Origin: Alitta virens
Lineage: Eukaryota; Annelida; Polychaeta; Phyllodocida; Nereididae
Direction: 5' to 3'
Length of the DNA: 64,000 nucleotides
Assembly: GCA_932294295.1 (NCBI GenBank)
Contig: OW028582.1
Location: 35,381,204-35,445,203 of the forward strand
The position numbers and the translations under genes were made by a program. Positions 52,901 through 63,272 of this stretch are shown one piece after another. The first letter of the stretch is position 1; the number at the start of each line of letters is the position of its first letter. The notes under the pieces were generated by a model that did not search any database, had not been told where the DNA came from, and saw nothing but the letters and a program-made list of their open reading frames with translations.

Positions 52901-55900
52901 CGTATCAGATCAATGATGCTGGAACGGAATAGATACTAAATGACATAACAATCCTATCTTTGTGTACAGTAACACATCTTTAGCGGCAACTAAAAACTCA
53001 TCTATTGAGAACTTCTGAATAAGTGCACGGTGTTTATAATCTAAAATTTTATTACATGAGTCATGATGCCTCGTCTCTGGGAAATTTTAGCAATGTTTGA
53101 TATAGAAGTAGTCAGTTTAAGAAATTGACTTCTTTTTTTTTCTTCAGTTTCCAGTATTGATGTACATCTTCCTAACGAAACATCTCTGCGAAGAAAAATA
53201 AAGCCGTCCAGAATGTCTGCTAAAGTGCCAGAGCAATGGACACTGAGTGAAAGAATGGTGTCTAACAAGTGCAATGAGGACAACAAAAACTCATGTCCTC
53301 CAACTTCTTGGGCTCAAACAGCTGCCGCCCCAGCACCTGCACCTGTGAAGGATATTCCACAATCACCAAAAAGTCGAACGGTCCAATTGACTCCACAGAA
53401 GGTGATTAGCCTATTCTGAAATTACTTACTCTCTATAATCAGGACTTACGATGTCCTGTGTTGGTTTTATATAATCAGTCCCCCTCACAACAGATATTTA
53501 TAGGTTATCACAATGGCAAGAGGCTATCTCCCTGGGATCATCACCCGAGACTATGTGTTATCTCGAGACCCTTAGGGTCAAGGGATGATACAGGTCAAAG
53601 GTGATGATACCTGGGAGATACAGCCTCTTGCCATTGTGATAACCTATTTATCCCATGACTTTTTTTTTATGACTACTTATAAACTGAAAATTACTTGAGG
53701 TGCACCCGTCATAACAGTAGCTCCTCCACTTCAACCAGCAACTGCTGTGACTTGATAACATTTTTCTTGTGCTTGATACTTGTCTCGATGCTGGCACAAC
53801 ACTTCAAAAATTCACCCCTGTAATTTCATAAAATTTGAATGACCAGAACTGCAGTTATGGCAGTCTTCAGCAACTAATAATAAGCTCATAACTCAGCTTA
53901 ACAACTGCTTCTGGATATCTATTTAGCTAAGCTAACTTATGACGTCATTGGTGACATCACAAAAACGTCACTATTCCCGTAGACTTAAAGCCACTGTCGG
54001 AGCCAAAATGACACTTTTATGCACTTTCAAGCCTTGTGGATGATACCCTATGGGTGCATATTTGGGAATATTTTGGAAATATGGTGACTTATGACTGATT
54101 GCAGGTGCAGGCAAAAACACGTAGCTATACCTACTGTATCTAAATTGCAATTCATAGGTAGTTTTGACATCTCCTGCACAACATTTCCAAGGTATTTCAA
54201 GATATAAAAATGTTCTGTATTTTTAGATCAATGAAATAAAAAAAAATTGTGTCAGTTTTAGGAGCCCATGAACTTGGCTGAATTAATTCATGTAGAAAAT
54301 GCCATTTGAACTGATGACATTCATGACACACCAAAAATCCCAAATTTGTCATTGTTTTGAACAAAAAATTGATAGTAACAGCATTCCATTGGCCAGTTCA
54401 GTTTTAAAGGTGTGTCCCTGAAATTGCTTCTGATTGGTGGAAATCAATATCATCCCTGTTTATTGGTTGCTCATTGGTTAAAAATTAAAAAAAGCTGTAT
54501 CATCCCTGCAGTTCTTGTCTCTGATTGGCTGAATCTCGTATCGTCCCTCGAAAAGCCGTATCATCCCTCCAAGCCTTTGATATCATTCCTCTCAGAACAA
54601 TATTGCCCTGAGGAAAACGGCAGTATCAGGGGAAAAAACATGCTAAGTCATGGGATAAATACATGTATTTACTTTTATTTACAAATCCATATCAAAAGAA
54701 AAGTAAAGATATAAAGAAAATGTAGTATTGTGAAAACAGTATAATATGAAGGAATCATGGTGAATATGTATTCTGAATCTTTTTTTTAAATGCATCTGAT
54801 GCTTCTGCTTAAGATACTTTTACTCCACTGCAGGGAAATCAGCATCTTGATTGTAAAATCATTATTATGTAAATCAAATTAATTTGATAAATTTTATCAG
54901 CGTGTCTGTTGCTTTAAAGTGTATGGATGCAAACGCTCAATTGTGATTTCAATATTACCATTTGGCTGACAATATATATTAAAGTGTATATATACCACTC
55001 GAGCAAAATCATTTGTTCCGCTTGCAGAGTTACGACTTTGATGCTGTGTGGGGTAAAGGTGATGACGATACTTTCTTGTCAGAAATTGAGAGTAGGATGG
55101 GCAATCTTCATCTCACAAAACAGGAAGAAGACAACTCAAGCAAAGAACAGACATCTCCGTTTGGAAAATACGGAATAATGGCGACAATGTAGGAGATATT
55201 TTTCAAAAGTGTTCAGGTTTTTAAAAACCTACCCTGACCAAGATAAAATCATACTTTTAATGAAGTCCTGTGAAATTGATTGTATTTTATGTGGATGCCC
55301 TCAAAGAAAATAAATTCAAATTCAAGTTGTGTTATACCACTAGATTCACTAGCATATATATCGAAGTAGGATGTCTCAGTTCTATAAAATATTAAAGGTA
55401 ACCGTAACCATGTATTCACTGCATTGTGTGTAAATCAATACATGTCTTTCTTGTTTTTCCTTCTTTTTTTAGTGAAAAACACCACTCCAGGAATGATGAT
55501 GATGGTCAGCACCTCTTTATTTCATTACGGAAACTAACACGATTGAATCTAAAGGCTGTTCCATTTAAAAGTGTGGGGTGGGGGCGGACAGGAGGAAGCT
55601 TCTTGAAAAAGCTGGGGGAGGGGGAGGGGGGTTCTCCAAAAGAGAAAAAGAGGGGGAGGGGGTGAATGACCAGTATTTTCTTTATATCTGAATTTGACAA
55701 AAGAGGTCATGAGAGGGAGGAGGTCCTTCAAAAAACAAAAAGCGGGGGTGGGCTACCCCCACCGCTCACTTTGAATTGAACAGCCCTGATGTAAAATGTC
55801 TTTGCACTTGATTCTTTGGTAGTGGCGTCACCATAGCCCCTAAAAAAAAAACTCCACGATAGGCGTCATACTCATTTGAGCAATGCATACAATTTATGTA

Positions 55901-58900
55901 TATTTGATAATTTCATCCAAGTCTTGTTTGTTAATTTGACCTTTTCAGCTGATACCAAAAACCTTGAGAAAGTAGCCAGACGGTCTGTTCTCAAGAGTTG
56001 GCCGGGTGAATCTCGCCGAGTGATATCACCGTCACGACTCAATAGCTGGCCAGCGACACCTAGAAAACCTTCAATCGAAGATAAGACGGCCTGGTGGAGG
56101 TGCCCTGCTCCTCATTATGACGACTCCTCCAGCACAACTAGCGTTGGCAGCGTCAATACTAACCAAGGTAGAGTGCCCAGAATGCTGCATGATTCAAGAG
56201 TTTCACAAGATGTTTTCTATGCTTGCGTAGTGCTTGCTTGTCTTCATTACTTGGTGATGTCCAATCCTCTAGCAAACTCTAATGTAACTTAAAGTCTGGC
56301 TATATAACCTAAAGAAAGCAGTCAGTTGCTGATCAAATATTGGAGTCTTGTGACTACAATTTCCACAGAAAATGAGTCAGCTGGGAGTGAATATATATAA
56401 TATTATATGTCTTTCTGACATGTAACAAAACCTCACAAAGAACAGACACTTTTATAGTCCAGTACTCTGTTACATCGGAGTTAAATCACAGTAGAGTTTG
56501 TAGCTTCTTCTTTAATATGTCGTTCGTTGTATGCTTTGCAAAGAGGGTTGTGGCTATTAGCTGGTCTAGTTTGCTTGCTGTGTAGTTGCTTATTTAGCCC
56601 GCAATGTCTTGTAGTTTGTTTGGTTATGATTATACGTCAAAAGCACCATTACTAGAGAGAGTTTGAACAACCTGTGGGGCGACCTAATTGGTATATCCCC
56701 TCAAGAGTCTGTACTGAGGAAAGTCAAAGATCCCACCCTAGTGGTAAATGTATAACATGGTTTGCTTGTAGTTACACAGTGTGATTAACTATACCTTTGC
56801 CCATCGGTGGGTTGCTGTTTTGCTAGCCACAGCACTGGTACTGAGTACAAACTGTCAAATATGTCGTCACATCAGAGAGGACTCCAGCAGAGCTTGCCAG
56901 TAAACCTTTGACCTTGAGGAGTGTATATATGATTGAAACATTAGACCACCCTCTCAGTTTCTTGATTTTGAAATTAATTTCCAGGCAGCTCACCGGAAAG
57001 ACCTGTCCGTGTCCTTCGACAGCCCATTCACTGGGCCATGAGCCTCGACAAAATCCGAAAAGCCGAGAGCATGATCCCAAATATGGGAGCACTGGGGGCG
57101 AAAAAACGACGCACATTGTTCAGATATACTACCACTGACAGAATGAAGTCTCATGGCATCTATCGTGGGTGTCCCTCATTTGTTTTGCTGTTAAATAATA
57201 GCTATTTCTAAGCGTTGTTTACTAATTACTAATGCGCTAAACTGTTGCCTTTTGGGATGCTTCACTAATAGTACAATCTCTCGGTGACTAAAAATATGTC
57301 ATAAGCATATTAAGCCTACTTTTTCCAGGATTTCCTGCGATTACAATTGAAAGTATACGAGTGTCTTCTCTGATAAGGTGCTCTGTGATGGAGCTCTAGG
57401 TCAAAACTTGAAATGTACTAATATCTGGTGTTAACAGTGCCTGTCAACAAAATGATGGCCATATAATAGCCGAGTTTCAGGCTTTAGTAGTGAGTATTAG
57501 TGACCTACAAGGGCAGATCCAAAACATTCTGAATGAAAAGGATGATAGACGTGTCAAGATATACCTCCTCTTGATCTCTATCAGAATGTTTTGGAATCGG
57601 CCCCTGGATATCACTATTAAAGCCTGTAACTCCACTGGTGGCCGCTTCTTTTTCTGCCACGCGCTATTGCATTATCGCTTCTTGTTTGCATGCCGGTTTG
57701 ATTTAATCTTTGGATTGTGCATTTTTCTTGCCTTACCTTTCTTTTCTCTGTCAATACGATTGCAGTATAACTTGTATTTTTATAAAATTTTACACACTGA
57801 AACCCCTCAATTAAGACTACCTCATATTACTATTACAGTGAGAAAAAATTAATGGGAAAAAGTGCAGTATAGCGGACCCAGATTTATGACCATATTTAAC
57901 AAGCCTCATTGCAAGGCATATGACGTAAAAATGCCTAAAATCCATCTATGACGTCACAAACTAATGTAGTTATGATGGCGATTTTCATCTTCATGGTAAA
58001 AAACATTATGGTAAAGACAGAGTTTATTTTTGCTTTTTCTTGGGGGCTGCTGCCCCCAAACCCCCGTTATTCTACACCAAATTTAGTTTTGATTGTGCAA
58101 GAACTGCAAACTTTTGAAATATTTGATTACATTCAATTTTTAATGCACGCCAAATATGGGCATAAATTTGGGTCCGCTATACTGCACTAAACCCAATTAA
58201 TGCAATTAAAGCAACGTCGATATCAAGGCCATTTCATTGATTCTTTGGGGATGGTCGTAATTGTGGTGTTCCCTCTGTGTATGCTAAGGATGTGTCTTGG
58301 CTCTTGATTGTCATTAAGTTAGCATATTAGCATGACAGTGTGTAGCATATGAGCATGATAGTCCCTAGCATTTTAGCATGATGGTGCCTGGAATATTAAC
58401 ATTATAGCACCTGGCATGAAGATGTAAATAACTTCTGTTATTGAAAGTGATTTAATTTGGCCAACAAGAGTAATTAGGGAATCGGTGAAGTGTGGTCACC
58501 AGTCCAGTTCTGTGATTCATAGGTTGTGTGTAGTGATTGAGTACTCAGTCAAACTACTAACTGTTGTGATGCATTGCATGGAGCGTCCACTGCCACCCTT
58601 GTGCAAACCGACTGGGCATAAACACTTGCGAACTTGATAATTCCACACTGATTGCCAAACGAACCAATTGACAATTGTCCACTACTCACTCTCATTAAGG
58701 AGTAAGTCCAGTGTTAATTGTTTTGTCATGGCTTTAATCGATTCTTGGTGTCATTAATTTCAGAACATGCAACAGAATCTCAAGTGCGATATGAAGAAGA
58801 TGCTTTGCTTGATTTGGCATCTTCTCCGGCTGCAAAACTGAATCCATCTAGTGTCTTTGATGGCTGGCCGACACTCGTCAAGATTTTTCCAAATATTTGC

Positions 58901-59176
58901 CTTGAGGAGGTAAGCTTTAACACCTAGGATATTATGATAGAGATTTAGATCTGACATAAAAACACAGGCACTTGCGGACACAAATTCAATAATTTACGGC
59001 AGTCATCATTTTGCTAAGGCTGCTATTGGTCTTGTGCCTGTGACAAAATGTATTTGAAAGATACAAATGGGATATGGGTTGTATGCAACTAGAAATTGCG
59101 TCTTTTCTTGTTGCAGCCATGGGGATTTAATCCGGCAAATCACGGCGTGCCAAACGAAAAGGATTATCCATGGTGA
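37921..59176 (+). CDS. Large unrecognised protein with K/E-rich repeats and KH-like segments
   Basis: Exons: 37921-38005, 38735-38866, 42164-42339, 42756-44497, 44602-44645, 45011-45085, 46015-46124, 46918-46994, 47948-48009, 48528-48593, 49122-49176, 50205-50253, 51104-51397, 51993-52046, 52465-52603, 53148-53401, 55028-55188, 55473-55504, 55949-56167, 56985-57164, 58764-58909, 59117-59176. All 22 phases match: 1403 residues. The ATG directly follows a splice acceptor, so the first exon is non-coding. Regions: an alpha-helical N-terminus (to about 131, MIF4G-like in feel); a charged repeat exon (132-711); a KH-like stretch (about 712-891) with VVKFKVIGKPTDREKALEYM and a second unit around FECDIHLPTKHL, WHKLERKTDCRVKV and HVSIQGPLKSNIR; then a Ser/Pro-rich tail with repeated KSWPG and NSWPATPRK motifs, ending NEKDYPW. 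The canonical GXXG loop is not evident. RNA binding is inference; I do not recognise the family. Confidence 0.75.
38499..38648. mobile_element. GGGCTGTTCCATTTAAAA MITE, copy 3
   Basis: Termini GGGCTGTTCCAATTAAAA and TTTTAAATGGAACAGCCC with a long G run inside. The flanks are TAA and TTA, an imperfect 3-bp duplication. It lies just upstream of the second coding exon of the KH-like gene. Confidence 0.65.
38867..42163. other. Intron 2 of the KH-like gene, rich in AAGGTCA motifs
   Basis: A 3.3-kb intron without coding. From about 39830 to 41370 it repeats AAGGTCA/TGACCTT hexamer-like text many times in both orientations (for example GAGTGACCTTGACC, CCAAGGTCAAATTTAAGGTC, CAGTCAAGGTCACAG). This looks like a diverged dispersed repeat more than a designed nuclear-receptor array. 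Near 39669 is a C run. Confidence 0.5.
41728..41872. repeat. Hairpin plus short direct repeat
   Basis: GCTAATTTTTGTTGCAATAC at 41729 is inverted at about 41807-41828. The right arm then continues into a duplicated unit (AAAATTAGCATCAAATTACTG) present twice in a row. Confidence 0.6.
42756..44497 (+). CDS. Giant 1742-bp repeat exon of the KH-like gene
   Basis: This exon encodes residues of about 132-711. The first half carries about five degenerate copies of a unit of roughly 55 residues: EEISQKLKIVKKKLLDTP, then a short RKL-x-GRSE-x-S piece, an ENEASV-type stretch, and MPTKAVAKE. The second half is made of short E-S-K-x-N units such as SKGNESKGNESK. It is expected to be disordered and highly charged. 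The end (residues of about 665-711, DTNALFRYLITS onward) is less repetitive and may be folded. The antisense frames over it (43570-44181 and others) are by-products of the repeats. Confidence 0.85.
47179..47375. mobile_element. AGTGCAGTATAGCGGACCC MITE, copy 2
   Basis: A shorter, more diverged copy: AGTGCGGTATGGCCGGACCC at the left, GGGTCCTCTATAATGCACT at the right, with flanks TTG and TTT. It keeps the internal GCAACGAGACTTGCT text seen in copy 1. It is in an intron of the KH-like gene. Confidence 0.65.
51429..51633. mobile_element. GGGCTGTTCCATTTAAAA MITE, copy 4
   Basis: Starts GGGCTGGTCCATGAG and ends TTTAAATTGAATAACCC, with TGA on both sides (51426-51428 and 51634-51636). Its termini have diverged more than those of the other copies. 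Confidence 0.65.
52146..52353. mobile_element. GGGCTGTTCCATTTAAAA MITE, copy 5
   Basis: Starts GGGCTGTTCCATTTAAAAAA and ends TTTTTTAAATGGAACAACCC, with TGA flanking both ends (52143-52145 and 52354-52356). It is in an intron of the KH-like gene only about 500 bp from copy 4. Confidence 0.8.
53500..53647. repeat. Hairpin repeat, 46-bp arms
   Basis: ATAGGTTATCACAATGGCAA (then GAGGCTATCTCC) returns inverted as TTGCCATTGTGATAACCTAT at the right end. A wider inverse pair, TTATCCCATGAC (53648) and GTCATGGGATAA (54647), suggests that a larger 1-kb foldback element extends to about 54660. Confidence 0.7.
55028..55314 (+). CDS. Alternative 3' end (short isoform) of the KH-like gene
   Basis: If the donor at 55189 is not used, the exon starting at 55028 reads through ...KYGIMATM to a TAG at 55190-55192, giving a protein of 1192 residues. 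An AATAAA lies at 55309-55314 within the intron. If the donor is used, the same exon joins 55473 in phase and the protein continues to 59176. The GT of the donor overlaps the ATG-TAG of the short form. Confidence 0.65.
55553..55786. mobile_element. GGGCTGTTCCATTTAAAA MITE, copy 6
   Basis: Starts AGGCTGTTCCATTTAAAA (first G altered) and ends TTGAATTGAACAGCCC, followed by TGA. The left flank no longer matches, so the target duplication is lost. It is in an intron of the KH-like gene. Confidence 0.65.
57861..58188. mobile_element. AGTGCAGTATAGCGGACCC MITE, copy 3
   Basis: The most complete copy: AGTGCAGTATAGCGGACCCA at the left, TGGGTCCGCTATACTGCACT-type inverse at the right, with AAA on both sides. 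The interior matches copy 1 in the opposite orientation, including TTTTTCTTGGGGGCTGCTGC. It is in an intron of the KH-like gene. Confidence 0.8.
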
Positions 59177-61394
59177 CCGTGGCACAGCTGTCCCACAGAT
59201 TAAGTCTTCATCGTTCCTCTCTCTGAATTTGGCAGACTTCGAGTCAAATCAGGATTTAAACTGGTATCCCGTGAAAATCTGATAATTGAATAGTACTTAA
59301 AAGTTATGCATTGTTTTAGGTTGTAGACTTTTTTTTTTTGATTGAGTTTGCAAGCGTAATGCAAGGTGATTTATTGCGTACTGTAGCTGCTGCCTGTCAA
59401 AAATAATTTCTCATTTCTATTCCATCCGTCCGTTGGTTGCCTAGCTACTGTGTAAATTTCTCTAAAAAGCTGGTGAACTGAAAGTGTTCCTGAAAAGATC
59501 TGGCAACCTTTGAGTAGATGATATTTAATTTCAGCGTTATAGCTAATCTTGCGCGTGTTGATCATGTTTTGTATGTATGGTAGTGTACTAGTCCTTAATG
59601 AGAATGAAAGCTGTTTTTGTATAATTGATTGTTTTTGTGGCGTATTTGACCACCTTTCTGATACAACTGAATCACTTGACATTTTAAATGCGTGATATTA
59701 TTGCCATGAATGCCAAATTGTTTTGCATGTTTCGTTCACTTCATGTTATGTGATGTTTCTTTATCTTGTGTAGCACTGTGTTAGAAAAGTTGATGGATTA
59801 GTTGTCTGTTGTTACGATAGTTTTGTTTCTGTTAGATTAATGTGTTACTTGTTTTGTCATGATCTTAAACTAAGTTGTATTATCATGGTGCTGGCAAAGC
59901 CATTTCATGGTCACTAGAACAAATGTTACCCGTTATTTCAGTAGACTTAGTGATACAGGCAGTATTACGAAACAGCTATATTGGGCTGGATTATATGTTG
60001 ATATGTTCTAGTTTTGTATAATCTTTTTAGAAATTTCTAAGAAGCCGTAGTCATTATTGTATTGTCACTAGAATAGATGTAGCTATTACTATTAGTATTA
60101 AAGACTTAATGATCTTGTCAGTATTCTGTGTCAGTTATAAGGTGCTAGACAGTGTTTTTTGTAGTTTCTCGTCTTTTTGACAAGGCTTAAATTTTGTAGA
60201 AATGAAGTTGTTTTCAATACCTTCAATACCTTAGTCACAAAACCTAACTCTACCAGTCACTGAGTATTAAAAACTTTGAATTCAGTATTGTATGGTAATT
60301 ACATGGTGCTGTTATTATGAAATGTTAGTTTTGAATTACTAGTAAAGATGCAGGTTCTGTTTACTGACTTGATACTTTTGATGTGATGCAATTTTGTCAA
60401 ATAACACTTTGAAAATTTCTGTGTGGAAAGAATTGTCATTTAAATGTTTATATTCTCAAAAAAGCTTGAAGTAAGATCATCAATGCTATATATAGAAGCC
60501 TTTTTAATGTTATACTAACTGATGATCATACAGTAAGAAGTCCTGCTAATCCTGCTATAATTAGGAATAAATCAATTGATTAATAATATTGATATTTGTT
60601 TTTCTGACTTGATGGTGATTTTGTATTCTTTGTATTCTTTGATCTGTATATTATCCTGCTCTTGATTCTCGGACTGGGCTTATTTTGTATACCCCTGCAC
60701 AGGTAGTTTACTGACCAACGTCTAAGAGGACATGGGTTAGATACTCTGCTGATTCAACCTAATCTCTGCCGGGTGTAATTTGCATGATAATTCAAATTCG
60801 TTTGTTGTCAATGCTGAGGCAAGTAATGGAATGCGCAATATGGAACCTTCACAAGCAACAAAAACTGCATGAGAGGGCTGCACTATAAATCGTACAATAA
60901 TGTTTTAGTAGAGTGATGTCTCACTTCTTCAGCTACATATGGATGAGACTTTTGACCTTCTCCATCCATAATTATTGTACAGTCTATGACAGCAATGATA
61001 ACTTCTCATTGAAATAACACATAGAAAAATATTGCAAAAGACCAGTGCATCCACTTGCGTATATATGCAACAATTAAAGGTTGTCTAAATACTTTACTGA
61101 ATAACAAAACGACTTATTTAGTAGATGGATATATTATATTTGTCTATCAGTTGTACAGTATTACATGCTAACGGCAGTGGTGAAATTATATATCCAGGCA
61201 ATATTTGCTGCCCGAGTTAAAGAGGAAAAGAATTGGAATATAACTTCATACATATATTTCAACTGATAAAAATTAAACATTAAATCTTGGCACAATCAAT
61301 ATTAAAACCCGTATGATGTCAAGTGCTAAAACAGATCACAAACAGAAAAAAGTGAATTAACATTTCCTGATATTCTGTGGACATGATCCGCAGC
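59177..61394. other. 3' UTR of the KH-like gene and convergent spacer to APRT
   Basis: No coding is seen. An AATAAA at 60566-60571 could end the long KH-like transcript. The remainder up to the APRT stop codon would hold the APRT 3' UTR on the minus strand; I could not pick its poly(A) signal with confidence. Confidence 0.45.
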
Positions 61395-62368
61395 TTACTC
61401 TCCTTCAAACTGAACTAGGGAATGCAGATTCCCTGGCACCTTCTCTCGACCTTTAAAATCAGGAAGTTCAATGATAACCAGACATTCCACAACTTGAGCT
61501 TTCATTGCCTGCATCAGATCATATGCTGCCTTCATGGTTCCTATAAACAAAATTGAATTGAGTGCATTATGAGTTAATTTCAAGTAAAACACTAATGTTA
61601 TATATTGGAGTAATAGTTTAGAAGTAAATTTAGATTTAACAAACCTCCCGTTGCCAATAAATCATCCACAATGACAACCTTCTGGCCTGGCTGGATTGAG
61701 TCTTTTTGTACTTCTATACAGTCCTGAAAAGAAAATATTTAAGTTCTTAATGGAACATCTATTATAGGTGCTAATTTCAGTTAAAACTCCACCCCGTATT
61801 CAGTGTAGCTTATTCAATACTATATAAAGTGTATATTATTTCATATGTAGCCTTTGGTATAGCATTTAATTGAGACTGGTCTTTCCTAATTTAACCCATC
61901 CTTTTATCCAGAAAATATATATATGCACATAAATCTTGCCTTGCCGTATTCAAGAGAGTATTCAGCTGATACTGTAGCACCAGGCAGTTTCCCCTTTTTC
62001 CGCACAGGAACAAATGATACATTTAAATTTTGAGCTATTAAAGGTGCTAGAATAAATCCTCTGGCTTCAAGTCCAACGATTACAGATACATCTGGGCAAA
62101 CGCTTTTCACCCGATTGCTCATTACTTCGATGCATTCCCTGAAGACTTGTGGGTTTCTCAACAGTGGGAAAATATCTCTGGAAAAAAAAAGTGTAAATCT
62201 GAGACAATACTGTCTGGGTGTTTACAATTATGACTTAATTTGGGTGGGGTATTTTACTACCCAAGCATAATTTCATCCTCACCTGAATATTATCCCCTTT
62301 ATTGGGAAGTCTGGATGAGCTCCAATGTTATCTTTGATTCTCTTGAGTACATCTTCAGGTGCTGCCAT
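61395..62368 (-). CDS. APRT: Adenine phosphoribosyltransferase, complete, 4 exons
   Basis: It converts adenine and PRPP to AMP in cytosolic purine salvage. Exons in coding order: 62283-62368, 61940-62177, 61645-61723, 61395-61540, giving 182 residues (human 180). Diagnostic features: start [70 protein letters not shown], and the PRPP loop [13 protein letters not shown] at residues 124-136. Exon 2 must end at AAG-GCAAGA, a GC donor, because only this joins EYGK to [14 protein letters not shown] at the family's usual spacing; the other introns are GT-AG. It is divergent from the PDP gene, with starts 905 bp apart. Small size, full motif set and normal length make this a functional gene. Confidence 0.95.
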
Positions 62369-63272
62369 GTTCGGTTAATTCAAAACCTGCAGAAATATAC
62401 ATGTGTAAAAAAACCAAAATCTCAGCTGTCACTGATCGAGTGTCAGCAATAAAGCTAATATGTGTAATGTTCTGCACCGTTGCAATATCACATTTAGATC
62501 AAACGTGACAGCATGCTTTTACCTGTCAAGCTCTGTCAACTTGATAAATGTCTCTGGCCTAGATTAGAAGTTAACCTAAATTTCTGACTTGTGGCGCCCT
62601 CTTTATTTAATATTGAAGAGTGACAATGACATCTTGGATATCTAACGACTCGTTCCCGTTTCACAGGCCGGGTCTGTCAATAGTGACGTCACAATATGTG
62701 TATGTATATATCAACCAATCAGATCAGAATTTGCCCTGATCCGATCAGAGCATCTGCGGCGTAGGTTGACTTATGAAAACAAAAGTAGGTCAAGGTGAAG
62801 GACGCCTGGGTTAGACACTTGCGCTGTGGAAGTCCTTTTCTAAAGGAACTTGGTCTCTGTGGTGCTCTGAAGGATTTCGAGACAGCAGGTATATATTTAT
62901 ACTAAAAATGTGTATTTAATAGTTGTGGATCGTTTTCTTCAGTTTTGAAGGCATGTTTAAGTCATGATTTATCATTTAATGAGCTCTTTCGTTACGTTGT
63001 GAGGTTGTCATGCTTGACTCTCGTGATCTGAGTGGCCTTGCTCTAAAAACCCAAGTCAAGCCATGAGATTGTACATGTGATCAAGCGACCTTGGTACAAC
63101 ATTTTGTATTGTTGATCTGGTTTGCTAAACTCACACCACCAACTCAGTGGCGTGATTAAGCAGTGTTTTAAGTCTGCTCTCTTTGCTGGGTTTCAGATAA
63201 GGAGAGAATTTGGAGTTGTTAACTCAGGATAATTTTACTCACTGTCACTGGTGGGATTCGAGTGGCTTCTGA
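62369..63272. promoter_or_regulatory. Divergent promoter region and PDP 5' UTR
   Basis: This is the 904-bp interval between the APRT and PDP start codons. A likely non-coding exon for PDP ends at GACAGCAG|GTATAT (62888), with an acceptor TTTCAG at about 63196. A GAATCAGATC-like pair of inverted ATCAGATC/GATCAGA motifs occurs near 62718-62748. No TATA box or clear initiator was recognised. Confidence 0.45.

Noticed and set aside
61904..61939. Extension of APRT exon 2 to the next GT donor
   Set aside because: It would add non-family residues and put exon 3 out of frame; the GC donor restores the exact family spacing.
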